Of a stretch of DNA of 64,000 bases, positions 22,811-37,613 are shown piece by piece. This stretch comes from Megamerina dolium. Its lineage: Eukaryota; Arthropoda; Insecta; Diptera; Megamerinidae. Every line of letters begins with the position of its first letter. Positions within the stretch are counted from its first letter, which is position 1. The notes beneath the pieces were generated by a model, which did no database searches, was not told the origin of the DNA, and saw only the letters and a program-made list of their open reading frames with translations. The DNA is taken from contig OY978528.1 in NCBI GenBank assembly GCA_963854835.1, forward strand, positions 39,358,460 to 39,422,459, read 5' to 3'. The translations under genes and the position numbers were made by a program.

Positions 22811-25800
22811 AAATGAAAGCATGAATAAAAGATACACTTGACTCTTTCAGCGGAAGCTATGTAAATATGTGGTTTCTTTACCGTGCTGAAGATTTTTCTG
22901 AGTACAACAATATTTGGCAAACTATTGGGGGCCTATATATGTATGTATGCATTTATATGCCAATCTTTAATCAAATAGTCTAATTAATGAATTTTTCGAT
23001 TAATCAAAACTTTTATTAATTAGAATATAAATTATTGAATAAATCAGGTTTTTGAAAAGAAAAATGTTGCAGAAACGCACACTCCCATGTATGAATAAAT
23101 AAATGTATGCTGTTTGCATGTACTTATATGTATGCATGAATGTGTGTATGTATGCACCTATGAATATGTGGATAAATGCTTTAATTATTATTGGCCTAGA
23201 TTTTCATTAGCCAAGACCATTTTGGTATACAGGCTTTCAGCTTATTGTCATTGTCTTAGATACTACTCATGCATACATACATACGAGTATCTATGAGCAT
23301 GTGTGATTTTGATACCTTACCATGTTATATGTACTTAATAAAAACATAACAAATTCAGTATATATTTACGTGTATTATTCATATTCGTATATGCTTAGAA
23401 TATGTGAGTATAAGTAAATACCCAGCGTGTAGAAATGTGAGCTTGTTCCTAAAGTGATCACAAAAGGAGCATAAAAAATATATACTGATAAAATTTGGTA
23501 AATAAAATGTACAAATTGGATAGATCATTATTTTATGAAATTTATAAACATATTTCATTTTAATTTTTATAAATGTTGATTTATGATTTTCGAAATTGTT
23601 CATTGAAATTTACTGTACATAATAAATAGAAAAAGTAAAAATTTGAACTTGTGTTTATAATTAAAATGCTCTATAAGCATTCTAAAAGTATTGCAAAGTG
23701 AGTGCTTAATGTTGTCTCTATGTAGGTGAAGCGCTCATAAAGGTATTTTAAATGGATTACAAATGGTGCGCTTTGATCCAATGACACGCTTATTAAGAAA
23801 GAGAAGCTCCGACTTCACGTTGGGTAACACATTAGTTTACGATGCGATACAATTTTTCGAATAACATTTTCACCACACCTGTAGAATATCAATTATCTTG
23901 CAATTAATATATATTAGTGCATATGGTACATATATATGTACCTACATACATTTGCAACGAAGAAAAACAGAATTTCAATTAAGCTTTTTTATTATTTGCT
24001 TTGGATTGGTTAACAAATAGCTACATATAGAGACACATGTCTTTGCATATAAAAAAATGCATATTGTGAATGTTTTTTTATATTGTATATTTCTTTGTAT
24101 GTGTGTGCATGTGATTGTTCGAATTTTATGAAAAACCATTCGAAAATCTATTAATCAATTTTTGAAACTATTAAGTCAATTACGTGACCATAAAACACAT
24201 GCATACATGTGCAAGTATATCAGCAGCATCAGCATCAGTAGCAACATTAGCGCTATATGTATAGTAGATATGATTCGTCGTAGTCGATTTGTAGTAAAAG
24301 TTGTGCAAACGATTCAATCAATATAAACACATACATACATATACTTACTTATACATATGAGTTATAATCCATTTGCCTTAATGGCCTCTGGCGAATAGTT
24401 CTCTACTTGTATTCACATACATTAAACTGAGCTAAGTGTGCATATGAATACATAGATGAAGGCATCTATTTTTTGGTCAAAATTGCACGTCAATTTATAT
24501 TTTGCCCTCTCGCGTTCATTCTCTCTATTCAACTTTAAAACTAATAAAAACCAAATGGAAATGAAATTCTAAAAGAATGAAAAACTAAAAGCGAACAACA
24601 ACAATAAGGAGCAAAATACGAACAAACTTTTCAGCTGCGAAAAATGCAATTTCAACATTTTTTTGTTTGTTTTATAATAACGTTTGCCTATTAAACACGC
24701 ACTCTAATATTATTTTTTGAATAAATATGCATGCAGGTTTATGCATGTATATTAAGGTGCTTTACGCCTAATATAAAAAGGATAATATTGTAATTAGTTA
24801 GTCTTTTACTTAGTTTTACTTTTAGTTTCACAAAATACTTCAGCATCTGTGTCTGGCCAATACTAATATTGACTGATTTTCGAGAACTTCATTTTGTGGG
24901 GCAAAAATGATATCTATGGGTTACAATTTTAGATATTTGAATTTGCAGTTTGACATCGAGGATCAATAAAACAGTACGAGAAAATTAGTACTTTTCGACT
25001 CAATTAAACAATCAGGCATATTTGAAAATCGGAAAATTGTATAAAGATGTATTTTATCGATATTGTTTTGCAGAAATACTCTCGATGTCAGTTTTTAAAA
25101 TAGCTTCAGACCTTGTAAACTTTATTTCGTCATCTAGTCTAACGTATACGTCTCTATGCGCGTATAATATATTCTCAAATAATATCATAGCACTGATGTG
25201 TAGGAGGAACCTCTGCACCTACTTAAACATACATATAATGTACATATGGATGTATGCATGAGTATAGTATACTGATACTTTCATCCATCAGGCGGTGGCC
25301 GCTGAAATATTTCACGTATCTCATAGAACGTGATCCCATAAAATTGATGTTTTTAGTTTTTAGTTCGTAGTTTGCGATTTTATTATTTTTTTTTTATATA
25401 TTTTTACTTTTTTCTTCATCTTTTTATGCTTCTCCATCTTTTTATTCACTCACTGGCTAACTTACCGACCGATTCACTCTCGTTCAGTTGTGCGGTGTTC
25501 AGGTTTAACGGTGTTGTGTGTTTCTTTTATTATTCTTCTGATTGAGTTGGGGCGGTCATACACATATGTATTTAAGAATCTGTTTTGTTGACTTGGCAAC
25601 ACTTTTCCTTTAGTATTGTACCATTTCAGTAAGCATTTTCATATGAAATTAAAATTTTATAGATAAGGTAATATATGGTAGGTACAACATGATTTCGTAC
25701 ATAAATATGTGAAATTGAGTGTCGAAATTACATTTGTGGCGTGTAGATTGTATATCTTTAGGTAGAGATTGAGAATATTATATTCTGTCACTAAAGATAA

Positions 25801-26159
25801 GCAAACATTGCAAATGTGATTGCTAGAATTGAGTGATTTTATAAGATAATCATGAATATTCCGTTTTATATATTTTTAATGTTATTTTCCAATAAATGGA
25901 ACTCTGGTTATAAAATACGAGCATGGCAGCTATTAAATTTAATAAAATGATATATTTACTATGAAAGAAACTTGGTTTTGAAAATAATTAATTGATCCTT
26001 TGTATTCCGGTGTGATCTAGAGTGTGAACGTGAGTTAAATTGTAAAAAAATTCGCGAAATTTTCGTTGTGGGCATGCATGAGTGTCCATAACTATACAAT
26101 TCGATGCTGTCAAAAATTGAATTAGTCAATGTGTGTAATTACATCAATTAAATGGACAA
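22811..26159. other. non-coding stretch
   Basis: AT-rich with ATGTATG-type short repeats. Around 22970-23040 there are several TTAAT/ATTAAT strings, similar in feel to 43400-43660. No gene, RNA or element end recognised. Confidence 0.5.
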
Positions 26160-26300
26160 ATTCGTCAATGGACGAAAGCCACACCCCTCTACCGTACAAA
26201 CGTGTATTTCCGTACGTACATTTTCATACTTTTTGCACGCTACATACGATTATTTTGAAATTGAGTGCAATCGGATACAAAAGTATGTTTTTGTGATTTG
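26160..26300 (-). repeat. dispersed repeat family, single unit on the minus strand
   Basis: On the minus strand it reads GCGTGCAAAAAGTATGAAAA, then TACGGAAATACACGTTTG, then TACGGTAGAGGGGTGTGG and CTTTCGTCC. It aligns with the 22500-22575 unit (CGTGCAAAAAGTGTGAAAAT ... TGGGAGGTAGGCGTGG). Confidence 0.55.
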
Positions 26301-28641
26301 TGTGAAAGTATAGTAGTATAGGATTAATATTAGTCACTGGGCGTTGTTATGGAATGAAAAGCGCTACTACTACCGACATATGACTTTAATTCTTCAGACA
26401 TTCTACCTGGACAAATTTGTATGATGCTATTTAAAACTCAATTCTATCTTAACTCATCTTGTCAAAATGATTCTGAAATAAATTCATAGCAATTTTATTA
26501 TCTATGTTACTAATAGTTAAAGTTAAATTAAAATTTAAAAAAAGAGATTCCGATTTAAATTATAAATATCTAATTTTAAAGAAGACAAAAATTTTTGAAA
26601 AAATTGACATAAAAAAATAAATAAATATTTACATAAAAAATACCAAAACAAACATATTATAATAAAACATAAAAATTTCTTAACACAAAATATAATAATT
26701 TATCTATTGACAACCACAATATATCGTAGTATGTGGGTCATTTTTTATTTTTGATTTTTGGATAAATACCTTATACCTAATACTGTTGCGCAATTTTATT
26801 TTCCTTTTTGAAGTAATTTGAGACAATTCCTTTTCTGCTCTATCTTTTAAATTTATTAGATAGATATGTATGTTGCAAATCAGCAAATATTATATGATCA
26901 TGCTACTTTTACATAACACTACAACCTAAAGTTAATTAGTTTTAAGGTGTCAATTAGTACCTCTGTATGCACATACATACCATGTATACAGTGTGACTAA
27001 TTTGTCGTCATACAATACAATAACAACGTAGCATTATTCATTATATAACCATTTATTTGGTATATAATAAATGTTTCGTTTGTAAGGTATTACATATATA
27101 GAGCATAGCTATCTAAATATGTATTTACATTTGTAGGTACTATATACCGGTGGTAAAAAGGAATATGTTATTTGGTGTGTTTTCTTTTTAACAACCATTG
27201 TGTCGAATTTTTGTAAAAATTGAACAGCTTCAAAATTTAGACATTTTGCATATACTCGTGCCAACTATTATTACCTTAATATTAGGACTTTTTTCTTTTT
27301 TTTTTAATAATAAATAATCCTTAACCGTAAATAAGATGCACATGAATGCGATATATTGACATCTTTTTTATGAGCTACGAGTTACGTATATACTTGGCAA
27401 TTAAATCATTTAGTAGTGTTATTTATGTTGATTTTACGATTCACTCGTTTTCACCATTCCACACTTCAGATGAATATGGTGATATGCAATTTGTGTTGAA
27501 GATTTACAAGAGCATGGATCATATATGTATATACGTGGAGGAAAGGTCCGTAGGTTGAATTTTTGTTTACAGTTAGAAAACGTTTACAGTTAGGCAGCTA
27601 GAAAAACGGTTTTGTGGAAGATCATATATTGATTGTCAAAGAAGTATATGCTTTAAATGTTTACAACTTTTGTACCAATCTAGTTTGAGTACAGTAATTT
27701 GAATTGAAACTAATTTGTTTACTTAATTAATGTGTAAATGTTGTGTGAATGAGTAACTATACGTAATTGTGATGAATGTTTATGTGAATGTCAGAGCGTT
27801 TAATCTATTACAATTTGCAGAGGATGACATAGTATTCGTACCATGTATATATTCGTATATATGTATATTTACGTGTATACATATATAAAAATTCAATGTT
27901 CATTATTACGTATTCGTAGAGACTACGAACACTATATGCCTACTTATTGTTAGTTGCGTCGCAGCTCAAGAAAAATTATGCTTCTTCAACTATATTTAGT
28001 ATGTTGCAATTGTTGAAGCAGCACTAGCAGGCCTTATCATGAGAAACTCTACCATCAGCAAATAGACGTCAACAAAATTGCACAAGAAAATCAAAATAAG
28101 TGAAAAAAATACAATAATAGTACAAAAACAAACAGAAATAAATGATGATTGCGTTGATGACTGCAATGTGATGATTGTGAGATTGACACTTTTATTCAAC
28201 GACCATGACTGTGACTGCAACGGAGGTTGGTTGCCACAATAAAATCAAATTAATATCTGTTTGCTCTTTCTTCTACTTTATCATTATTATTTGTTGCAAT
28301 TTTGTTTCTTGTTTGTTTGTTTTCCTCTTTCTTTCTGTCTTAATTATTAAAATATTTCAAGCAATGTGATTATTAAAGTAGACCTTAGCTCTAAAGTGGG
28401 CTCATTTGTTTAATGGTTTAAAGGTAACCTCTCAAAATGTTTTGCAATCAATTTGTTGTCAAGTTAATTTTTTATAGAAACCAACAACACTTTTTAAACT
28501 ATTGTATAAAATTATGATAATATAACAATATGACGTCTTATGACACCTTATGAATCCCCTAAATATGTTATTTGAAACACTGTTCAATTTACTTACAGCG
28601 GTGTATGTAGTTCTTTGAATGTTATTACAAATTAAGAGCTG
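26301..28641. other. non-coding stretch
   Basis: Low-GC sequence. The short open stretches (26704-26886, 27346-27558, 27996-28220) lack coding composition or splice support. Confidence 0.5.
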
Positions 28642-28651
28642 TTAATGGTTT

Positions 28652-29014
28652 GCCATAGCTCAGGGGTTAGTGTGTTCGCCTTCTGATCTGTAGGTCGTGG
28701 TTCGATCCCCGGCTGATGCATAACAAATTTAATATCGATAAGATTTTTCTTTCGAATGGTACCCACCTGTCGGCAAGCAATTGGCAATTCTTCCGACAGT
28801 AACAACTTGCCATGAAAAAGTTTCTTAAAGAACTCTGTGACAAAGCTCAGAAAAAGTGATGTCACAAGTGTTCTGCCGTTCGGAACCGGCTAAAATAAGT
28901 AGGTCCATTCTAATACTGTCCAAATTTAAGACGCACAACAGTAATGGAAGAGAATCTCGGCCAATGAGCCCTTTGGGGCTTTAAGTGCCACATATTTTTT
29001 TATTTTATTTTTAT
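28652..29014 (+). mobile_element. tRNA-derived SINE, full length (copy 2)
   Basis: The head GCCATAGCTCAGGGGTTAGT and box-B-like TCGTGGTTCGATCCCCGG are followed by the same core and 3' part as copy 1, at very high identity. The tail after GTGCCACATA is a T-rich A/T stretch. A 10-base target-site duplication, TTAATGGTTT, flanks it (28642-28651 and 29015-29024). At 363 bases it is the cleanest solo copy. High identity to copy 1, 8 kb away, suggests recent activity of the family. Confidence 0.92.
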
Positions 29015-29024
29015 TTAATGGTTT

Positions 29025-31043
29025 GAAAAGAAAATATTTTACGTTTGACATTCTTTTCATTTAAAGAAGCTATCTCTAGAACTTTTTTAAAGATGGGCAT
29101 TATCTTTTAAATATTTATTTGCGTGTTAGTTTGACATATTCCTATGAAATAGATTTTGTAAAAATTTGTTTCTTACATGTTAACACTTTTATGAGAACAA
29201 TCTCATGAGTTGGGCTATATTGAGTACGAGGTGAGAAGACGTTTAAATCTCAATATTTTGGTGGATATATCACAATATCATCCTAATATATTATTATAAT
29301 TTTAAATAAGATGTTCTATTTGAGTGAATTGAAATGTCGGTAAATACGGTTAACTCTAATAACTGTACTATATTAAATCATATGATGCATTCTATCATAT
29401 ATATCACACATATGTATGTGTATGTATTTTCGTGCTGGAAAGTGTTTACTACTTATTTGTTTTGAAAGTTATTATGTATTCGGAAAATCGAGTAGATTTT
29501 TTTTTGCATTAGAAACCACATTGTATGTATGACAATTTGTTAGACATCATTAAGAATATTAGCTCACAAGATTAATGTGAGGATGCATGGATTAATAAAA
29601 TAAATGTGCGTTTAAATATTAATCTAAGAAAAATAAATTCTGTAATTTTAGTTTAATTAGAATAATTTATTTTGCACTGTTGCATGTTATATGACAATAT
29701 TTATTTACGAAACTTTTTAAATAATTTCTTGAGAAAAGATATATTAGGTTTTTATAGCTAGCATTAAATTTTAATTCATAGTACTACTACATATCGTATT
29801 TCGTTGTAGTTTTAGAAAATTTCTATAACACTGACTATAAGCAAAATGAATTACAAAATATAAGAGAGAAACCAACGAGACGCAGCTTATTGTGTTTGCT
29901 GTTCTTTTTTGTTGAACAAACGCATACGTGATTGACAGTGGCACACTTCTTTTGTGTGAATATCCGAGGTATTTAGTAACCAATTTTTAAACACACTATA
30001 ATAAAATCATTATAGAAATATACAATAGATTGTATACGTAATCTAAGAATAAACGATTACTGTTTAACGAATCACATGATTTAGGGTGTGGTTAATACTT
30101 TTAATTAACAAAGAGTAACTAATAAACACATTTTAACAACAGTCTAAAAGTGAATGCAGCCGTCTGTATTGCTTTCATTTGTAAAAATGTTTGGTCATAA
30201 ATTATGATGAATTATTTTTTATTTCTTATTATTATGGAATATATATACCTGCACATTTTTAGTGAAATAATGATAATAAATACTTTATTTAATGACGTTT
30301 AGGCCTACTTTCAAAGTAATGTATTGAAGCTATGTATATTAAAATGTTATCATGACTTTCGAATCGTAATTATATTTTAAAATTCGATTTTTTTTTGTTC
30401 GTAGATGTAGCTGAAGATTGTTTGAAGATTGCAATAGAAAGTATTATCAAAAATCTATCACAATCAATATAATTATATATGATAAAACCTTTTTATTTTA
30501 CATTAAAGATATTATTAATGGAAAGGAGAAAATAAGGATTAATAAGTTATAAACTATCGTCATACATTCAATGTGAATTATAATGAAATTTATATTATGG
30601 AGAAAAGCAATTTGAAAAATGTCTCGAAAGCAGTTTTACTGAATTCGGTAAATCTTTGCACTTTGCCTTTATTTGACGTAAACTTGTAATCATTTATAAG
30701 CAACTATAATCATGCCATTGTCGTTATGGTTTCTTTGAATGACTTCAAGTATTTCTTTGATTTCATAAAGGGATAATTTGTAATTTGAAACTAATAAGCA
30801 TAAGCTAACTTCAAATACAGGGTCTAATCAAGCACTTCTCGCAAATATGCGTATTTAAAAGGAACAGAATTAAAAATAAATAAGTACATAATGTAAACAT
30901 TTCTTATGCGAAATATGATATGAATTTCATTGCAAGTTTTTAGCTGTCTTTCATTTGGTTTTTGTCGATTCGCCTTCCTCATGAGAAAATTAAGAAAATA
31001 AGTATTGAAGCAAGTATCTTATACAAATTACTGTACAATGTAT
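29025..31043. other. non-coding stretch
   Basis: AT-rich, nothing recognised on either strand. Confidence 0.5.
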
Positions 31044-31224
<181 letters not shown>

Positions 31225-32416
31225 CTTTTAAGTACATAGCATACAAACATAATGAATTCTAACACATTTCATATAGTATCGAATGCACCTGTTAAGTGCG
31301 ATACGATCAGGTGGGCTGAATGGGTAGCGGATTTAAAATTAATTGCATTACCACAAATAACAACGTCCACAACAACAACAAAAACAATGACTACGGCAAT
31401 GATGATGATGAAACGTCGAGTAAGTGAGAGCTCGTTAACGTGTTAGCGCGTAGGTACATAGAGTGTACTACAATATAAGAGTGTATACAGAATAATAATA
31501 CCAACGTTTACATTTTATGCGAAGCAGCAAAAGTTATTATCGTGTAGCGGCAGCATCAGCAGCAGATTTAGCATTATCATGCGTACAAAACATAAATGAC
31601 AAATATAACGAAGATGACAAAGTGGGCAAAAGAAAGATGCAGTTGAACCAAAAAGCAAACAAAGGATACTGTATTTGTATGTGTGTGTTTAGTTGGATGG
31701 CAGTGAGAAAAGTTAGAAAATTGCATTTGGCAACGTAAAGTTAAAGTAAAGTTAAACAGCGACAATTGCAGGAAATGCACGCATGCACCGTTCGCACGCA
31801 TACACATGTTCACAAACACGCATATGCTCACGTGCGCTCTTGACGATTGTATATGGATACGTTCTCAGGTTACCCCACCACCCTCCATATATGAATTATT
31901 TCCTGGAAGACTACAAATAAGTTTTTCCAACTGTTTATTCGAGCATCTTGGTACAGTTGATAATGCAGTTGGGTTACGCACTGTGCTATGTATGATATGT
32001 GTATGAATCCAGTGAAGTAAAATGAAATATTGAAACTAGATACGTTTCATCCACCGCACAAGTGCTTCAGGTGTATTTAAACTTTTTTTATTTTTTATTG
32101 TTTTTATTCTTTTTTTAAGGAGTTTTTGTTCACAGTAAAATAAATTGATTAATCTCATCAGTGTGAACACGTTGGATGATGTCGTGATACGTGCTTATGA
32201 CATTGCAGACAAGGACTGTATGTAATGTATCTAGAGTATTTGTAAGACGATATGGCATTACTAAAGTCAAGTTAACTTGAATGTTCGTAAACATCGCCAT
32301 CTTTCAAATGATTGTTTTGATGAAAAAATGTGAACATTAGAAGAGAAAACAAATTCGTTTACATGCGATGGTTTGTTGTAAATTTTAGGAATCTGAGCGG
32401 TTTTCCGATCCTAAAG

Positions 32417-32476
32417 AACTGCCTACGAAGAATTAGTGAATTTTGGGGAAGATCGGTCTTCCCCATCTACGCAGTT
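32417..32476. repeat. nested inverted repeat
   Basis: The inner arms GGGGAAGA (32445-32452) and TCTTCCCC (32457-32464) flank TCGG. The outer arms AACTGC (32417-32422) and GCAGTT (32471-32476) enclose them, with CTAC on both sides not pairing. It could form a stem with an internal loop. Confidence 0.55.
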
Positions 32477-34530
32477 TTAGCGCGACGACATCGCAAAACC
32501 AAAAATTAAAACTCGGGAGTGAAACAATTTTGCAACTTTTAGGTCGCAATGGCAATATCTCTGTGCAACATTATATATAATGTGATAATTTTGGAAGTCT
32601 TTTCTTTTTATCTTTTTTACATGATTATTTTCCATTTAGAAGAGATTTAATAATCCTGGAAACTCGTTGAACTATGAGTTATAATCTAAAAGAATATTAC
32701 ACGTATGCGAAATAATAAAAAAAGTTTCCTCAAAAAAACGAGTTTTACATTCATGGCTAGGTATATATCGTACCGTACGGTTATAGTTAACACTCCAGTC
32801 TACAAATGTGGATTTTGTTGAAATGTGAAAATTTATTGGGAAAAAAAGAATGCGTGTGACACCGCATCTGAATATTTGTTCGTGTGTTTGTGTGTTGCGT
32901 AGAAATGTATTAATTAATTTTTCGATAATTAGAAATTTCGTTAGCTTGTTCCTTATGTGTGTGTATACAAAAATTAATTGCTTCGTTTCTTATCAGGATG
33001 TGGTGTGATCGTCGATGTGTATAATGATATGCACATTTTTTTACAAGCATGTGTGTGTGTGTGAATCTAGAAGGCGACAGTGAGATAGTGGTATGTAACC
33101 TGTTTTACCTGCTGCTAAAGCTGCATATGGGCATGTACAACAGACCTACTTTCACATAGCGAGAAAATGTAAAATTGTTTTTGTGTGTCTCCAAGCAGCC
33201 GTTTTTGCATATTTTGACACTTCTTAGAATGAAGCTGTGTGTAGCAGTGTGTATGACAGTTTTGCATCTATGCGGTATATCTTCATGCATATGTATTAAT
33301 ATTATAATTCTTATTCTGTTTCTTTTTCTTGTACATATACTTGGTTTACATCTGAGCCGTTCTTAATTTAACTAATCATAGGCGCCGTGCGGATATAAAG
33401 GCTTATGTGCATGTACATGTGTTGTAAATTGCAATTTAAAATATTCTCCTAGTCGATTTTTAGTGTAGCATACCAGAAGCTTCTATTCGATGAGCAAAGG
33501 GAATGTAGTAATAAAATTTGTAAATTTCTTTGGTCTCAATATGTGGAATGATTGTTTATTCCCACTCAAAAGCTATTCTTCCACGGGAAATAATACACAA
33601 ATGATGATGAAATGACGCCAAACCGTAAGCTGATTAATGATGAAAGCACAATAGTAAATATAAAATACCTTGTGACGATGCCACAGTATCAACCGCTGTT
33701 GCTAGTATTATAAGTAGGTATGATATTAAATAGGTTGTACTATATATTTTGGGACATATCAGCACTAACGTTGATGTAAGTAGGTTTGGTATTTCTACCC
33801 GGTTTTCCGGTGAAGTAAAAAAAAAAAAAAAAATTAAATAAAATAAAATATTTTTCAAATGGTATCCACTTGTAGGAAAGGAGTTAAACAATTCTGTCGA
33901 CATTAGAATTTGCGATGAAGAAGTTGTCGATAGAAAGAGCGTCGATATGGGTTAAGGTTAAAAGAATTAATGCCGAAAGCTTTTTACAATAATGTCGAAC
34001 GGAAAGTTAGCTAATATCATGATTTCGATATTCGAATTGTTTTGCTTTCTATATTACGCATATTTCGGCATTATTGTAAATATTTGCCGACAGCATAATG
34101 CAGAATACCGAAAAAGTGATACCAGGAAAGATTAGATTTTCGCAATCGGCTCAGATAAGAATATGTCTACTGTCCAATTTTGACAGGACAACAATTTTGA
34201 AAAAGACGATGAGTCAAGATTATTTTGAGTCTGAAGTACGAGTAACTAAAAATTAAAAATTGTCACTATTGGGTTCGAATAATCTTTAGATGACTTTCTT
34301 CCACGATAATGGAAGCTTACCCACATTTGGGAGTAAAAACGTTGCAATTATGGGTCATCAGCTTCCACTTACATATGTAATATTGCATTGAATTCCCAAA
34401 ATTTGATTGCGTACTGCATTTGAGTAGTGTGTGTATCCACCTTCTTCTGAAGAGTGGGTGCGATTTGTGAATGGGCTATAATAGGCTGGCTTAAGTGAAG
34501 TATCAGAAATATATAGAATTTATTACTATA

Positions 34531-34720
34531 TATCAATTATCAGTTATTAGGTATCCAATAATAGGTATTAGGCACCAGGTGATATATAAGATAACAGATA
34601 CGATTATGAGGTATAAATTATAGCACATCAGTTATCAGCTATCAGATATTAGGTACCAGCTACCAGACATCAGATATTAGGTATTTGTTCTTAAATATTA
34701 GGTATTGAATATCTGATATG
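34531..34720 (+). repeat. degenerate short tandem repeat (TATCAG / TATTAGGTA type)
   Basis: Strings such as TATCAGTTATTAGGTATCC, AATAGGTATTAGGCACCAGG, CAGTTATCAGCTATCAGA, TATTAGGTACCAGCTACCAG and ATCAGATATTAGGTATT follow each other. The period is 7-10 bases with frequent change, as in a decayed minisatellite. Confidence 0.6.
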
Positions 34721-37613
34721 AAGTTTCAGTTCTACGACATAAACCAATCCATCAATATAGCCAGCACATAAACCTCGTCACCTCTTCATTGGGTCCAATG
34801 ATGATTCGTTATGACAAAAGTGCTTTGGAAACCGTTTTCATAATTTAAGCAAAAGTGCATAGATAATGTAATATATTTATGCGAAAACAATATTAACAAC
34901 CTTGAACATCATGTGCTCTTATGATTTAGTCGGAATATTTAACGAGCAATACTATGACTGTCTGTATGTACAATTGCTTTCTCTCAACTCACCATACAAA
35001 AGCTGTCAATGTTAAAAATCTTCAACAATACACACTAACACATACACAAATATATACTAGTACACATATTATACGTGTCAATGATGCAAATTGAAGTTTA
35101 ATGATGAACCGCTGCCGTTTTTCAATTGTTGTGCCACGTGAACAACAATTCATGTTGTTCAAATGATATTTATGCAGTACGAACATCTGCTCTAAGCTAT
35201 TTAACAATAGTCTTAGGATAAAATCAATGTAAATCATAAATCTTTAAAATAAATAAAAAATTTCCAATAATATATACATGTATGCATTTATATACATAGG
35301 TACCTACAAACTATATGGCCCATACGTATTATAACGAATTGCAATATGTTACTCGTGAACGTGATCGAAAATGTCTATCGTGAGATCATAACCAAATACT
35401 CGTACTCATATGAATCTAATGCATATTTGTGTTAGATGATATATACGTAGTATGTTGTATACACAATGTGAGTGACTGAATATATTGAAATCGATTTGAA
35501 GCATTAATAATTTTAAACGATTTGCTAATGAAACGAATATACATAGTTACTTGTTGAATAAATGTTATGCATTTATTTATCACTTTGTAGTGTTCCTTTC
35601 ATTTTTCACATTACTTAGGTGCAGATTATAGGTACTAAAAACTAATTCGTACGATATGTATGGATAAAGTAGTATTATTTCTGAGTAAAAATATTGTATA
35701 AAAATTGTAAAATTTATTGTATTACAAGCGGATATCTTTAAATCGGTTATGAAAGCAATGCAAATCAGATTCTTTTCTAAACATATCTCAGGATATTCTT
35801 TCAAGTGCTTATAAAGACCTGGCCAAATGAATACACCATAGCATTTATGTGCTGGCAGTATAAAATTTGAAATCAAAAAAAGCATGTTAAAGAGATTACT
35901 TAACCTTTGTGTCTGCAATCACATATATTTAATATTTCTGTGTATCAAATCGATTGTTAAATACAAATAGAATGGAATTTAAAGTTACATACTTTTGCAG
36001 ATGTACCATTTCTACGGGTTAAGCTAAGACGAAAAAGCAATAATTTTATAACTATGAGTTGTCGTCAATTTGATCATTTTATCATCATTCAATTCCTTGA
36101 GCTATATTAATTAAAAAGTATTTACATATTATGTACTTATACATATAGTTGAATTTTAGCATAAATGAATTGTAAATGCTTGCAAAAATTTTAGAAATTG
36201 AATATTAATATAGTACTTAGTTTTGGAATTGGGTAAATATGACTCTTTTAGAAATAAATTTTTACTATTGCATAAATTACTATTAAACCGAAACATTTTA
36301 TATATTCATATACAATATAAGCAAGTAAGTAAGTAAACTTTATTTGAAAAAATATGAAACTTGAATAAATTTATCATAATAATTATGGCGATTTAACTCT
36401 GAGTGGTTGGATACTAACTATGTAGTTACTATGCATATACAGAGTAGGATAAAAGAGACAAGCAGGCTGCAAGAGTTTACCATAGAAATATATGTATAGA
36501 TATGGTTAATATATTAATAATATGGAAATTGTTTCAATTATAATATTGTTCAACTTTGGTTCTAAAGTAGAATTCATAATGGCTACAATGTCGACATTGA
36601 ATAAATAAATAAAATATACACAGACTCAGACTCACTATTAATGTGGTTAGCTAAAGCAAAACAAACAACATAAAGAAGTTTAATATTTGTTCTCTTTTTT
36701 ACTATCGTTGAGAAAATAATATTGAAAAATTAAATTAAAATTAAAATTAATCTACAATATGAAATAAAAGGAATAAGAAATACGTTCAAAATACCTAGGT
36801 ACTAATTGAAGTGCAATGTAATTAAAATGAAATTTAGTACAGAAACAGTATTAGAAACACTTGAGGGATTACAACAAGAACAGCCTGAACAACAGAACAA
36901 CAACAACAACAGCAAGAACAACAAGACCACGACATTATACCCGGCGACAACAACGATAATGTTGACGACATACTTGTAATGATGCAATGGAATAAAAGTA
37001 AATGTTGCATATTATTGCAGCACATAATCATAATACAGATGAATGCTACATATACATACAAGCAAAGTATGAGTACAATATTAAGCAGAACCAATGGCTG
37101 TTGGGTGACTTCACTTCATAAAGTGGTACACATACTTCTTGGGCACTATACATACATGCATATAAACAGTTGGTGGGAGAGGTTGGTGAATTGTGGCATA
37201 CGTTTCGTATTTTTTAGTGCTAAATTCGCACTAGGAAAAAATTCTTATTTTTCTATATTTCAAAGATCGTTTATATTTCTTCCAAATAAGGAAATATCCC
37301 TAAACGTTGTGCGAAGTATTTTGTAGTTCTCCAAAAAGTTCTCTAGCTGTGACCCTTAATTTTCAACATCTTCTACCATAAATGATATATTTACCGTTCT
37401 CTTTGTGGATTGAATAGCAATAAATTTGGTTTTCGGTTATCGCTATACTTATACAATATTTCAAATAGAAATAATGGTTATAATTAAAGTGGGGAATTCG
37501 ATTGCTGAGAAGGCCCTTAAGTAGCGATTCTTTGATAACAAGCGGACTTTCAATATTAGAATATCTACTTAGTTTTCGATCTGAAGCACAGTGATGTTCC
37601 TATTAATTAAAAG

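Larger units (their letters stand above)
31225..37613. other. long stretch without a recognised gene
   Basis: The part at 31250-32010 is less AT-rich than its surroundings. A plus-strand frame from ATG 31252 ([16 protein letters not shown]...) runs to a near-consensus donor GTAAGTGAG after AAACGTCGA (about 31420), but homology and an acceptor are lacking. The rest holds the hairpin at 32417-32476, a degenerate AGGTA/TATCAG repeat (34531-34720), short GT, A and TAAG runs, and a CAA run near 36897. Confidence 0.45.

Noticed and set aside
27996..28220. Minus-strand membrane protein exon
   Set aside because: Hydrophobicity comes from T-rich sequence, and there are no good splice sites or homology.
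28632..28865. Minus-strand protein-coding gene
   Set aside because: It is the antisense of the SINE. A related open stretch appears at 49383-49772 for the same reason.
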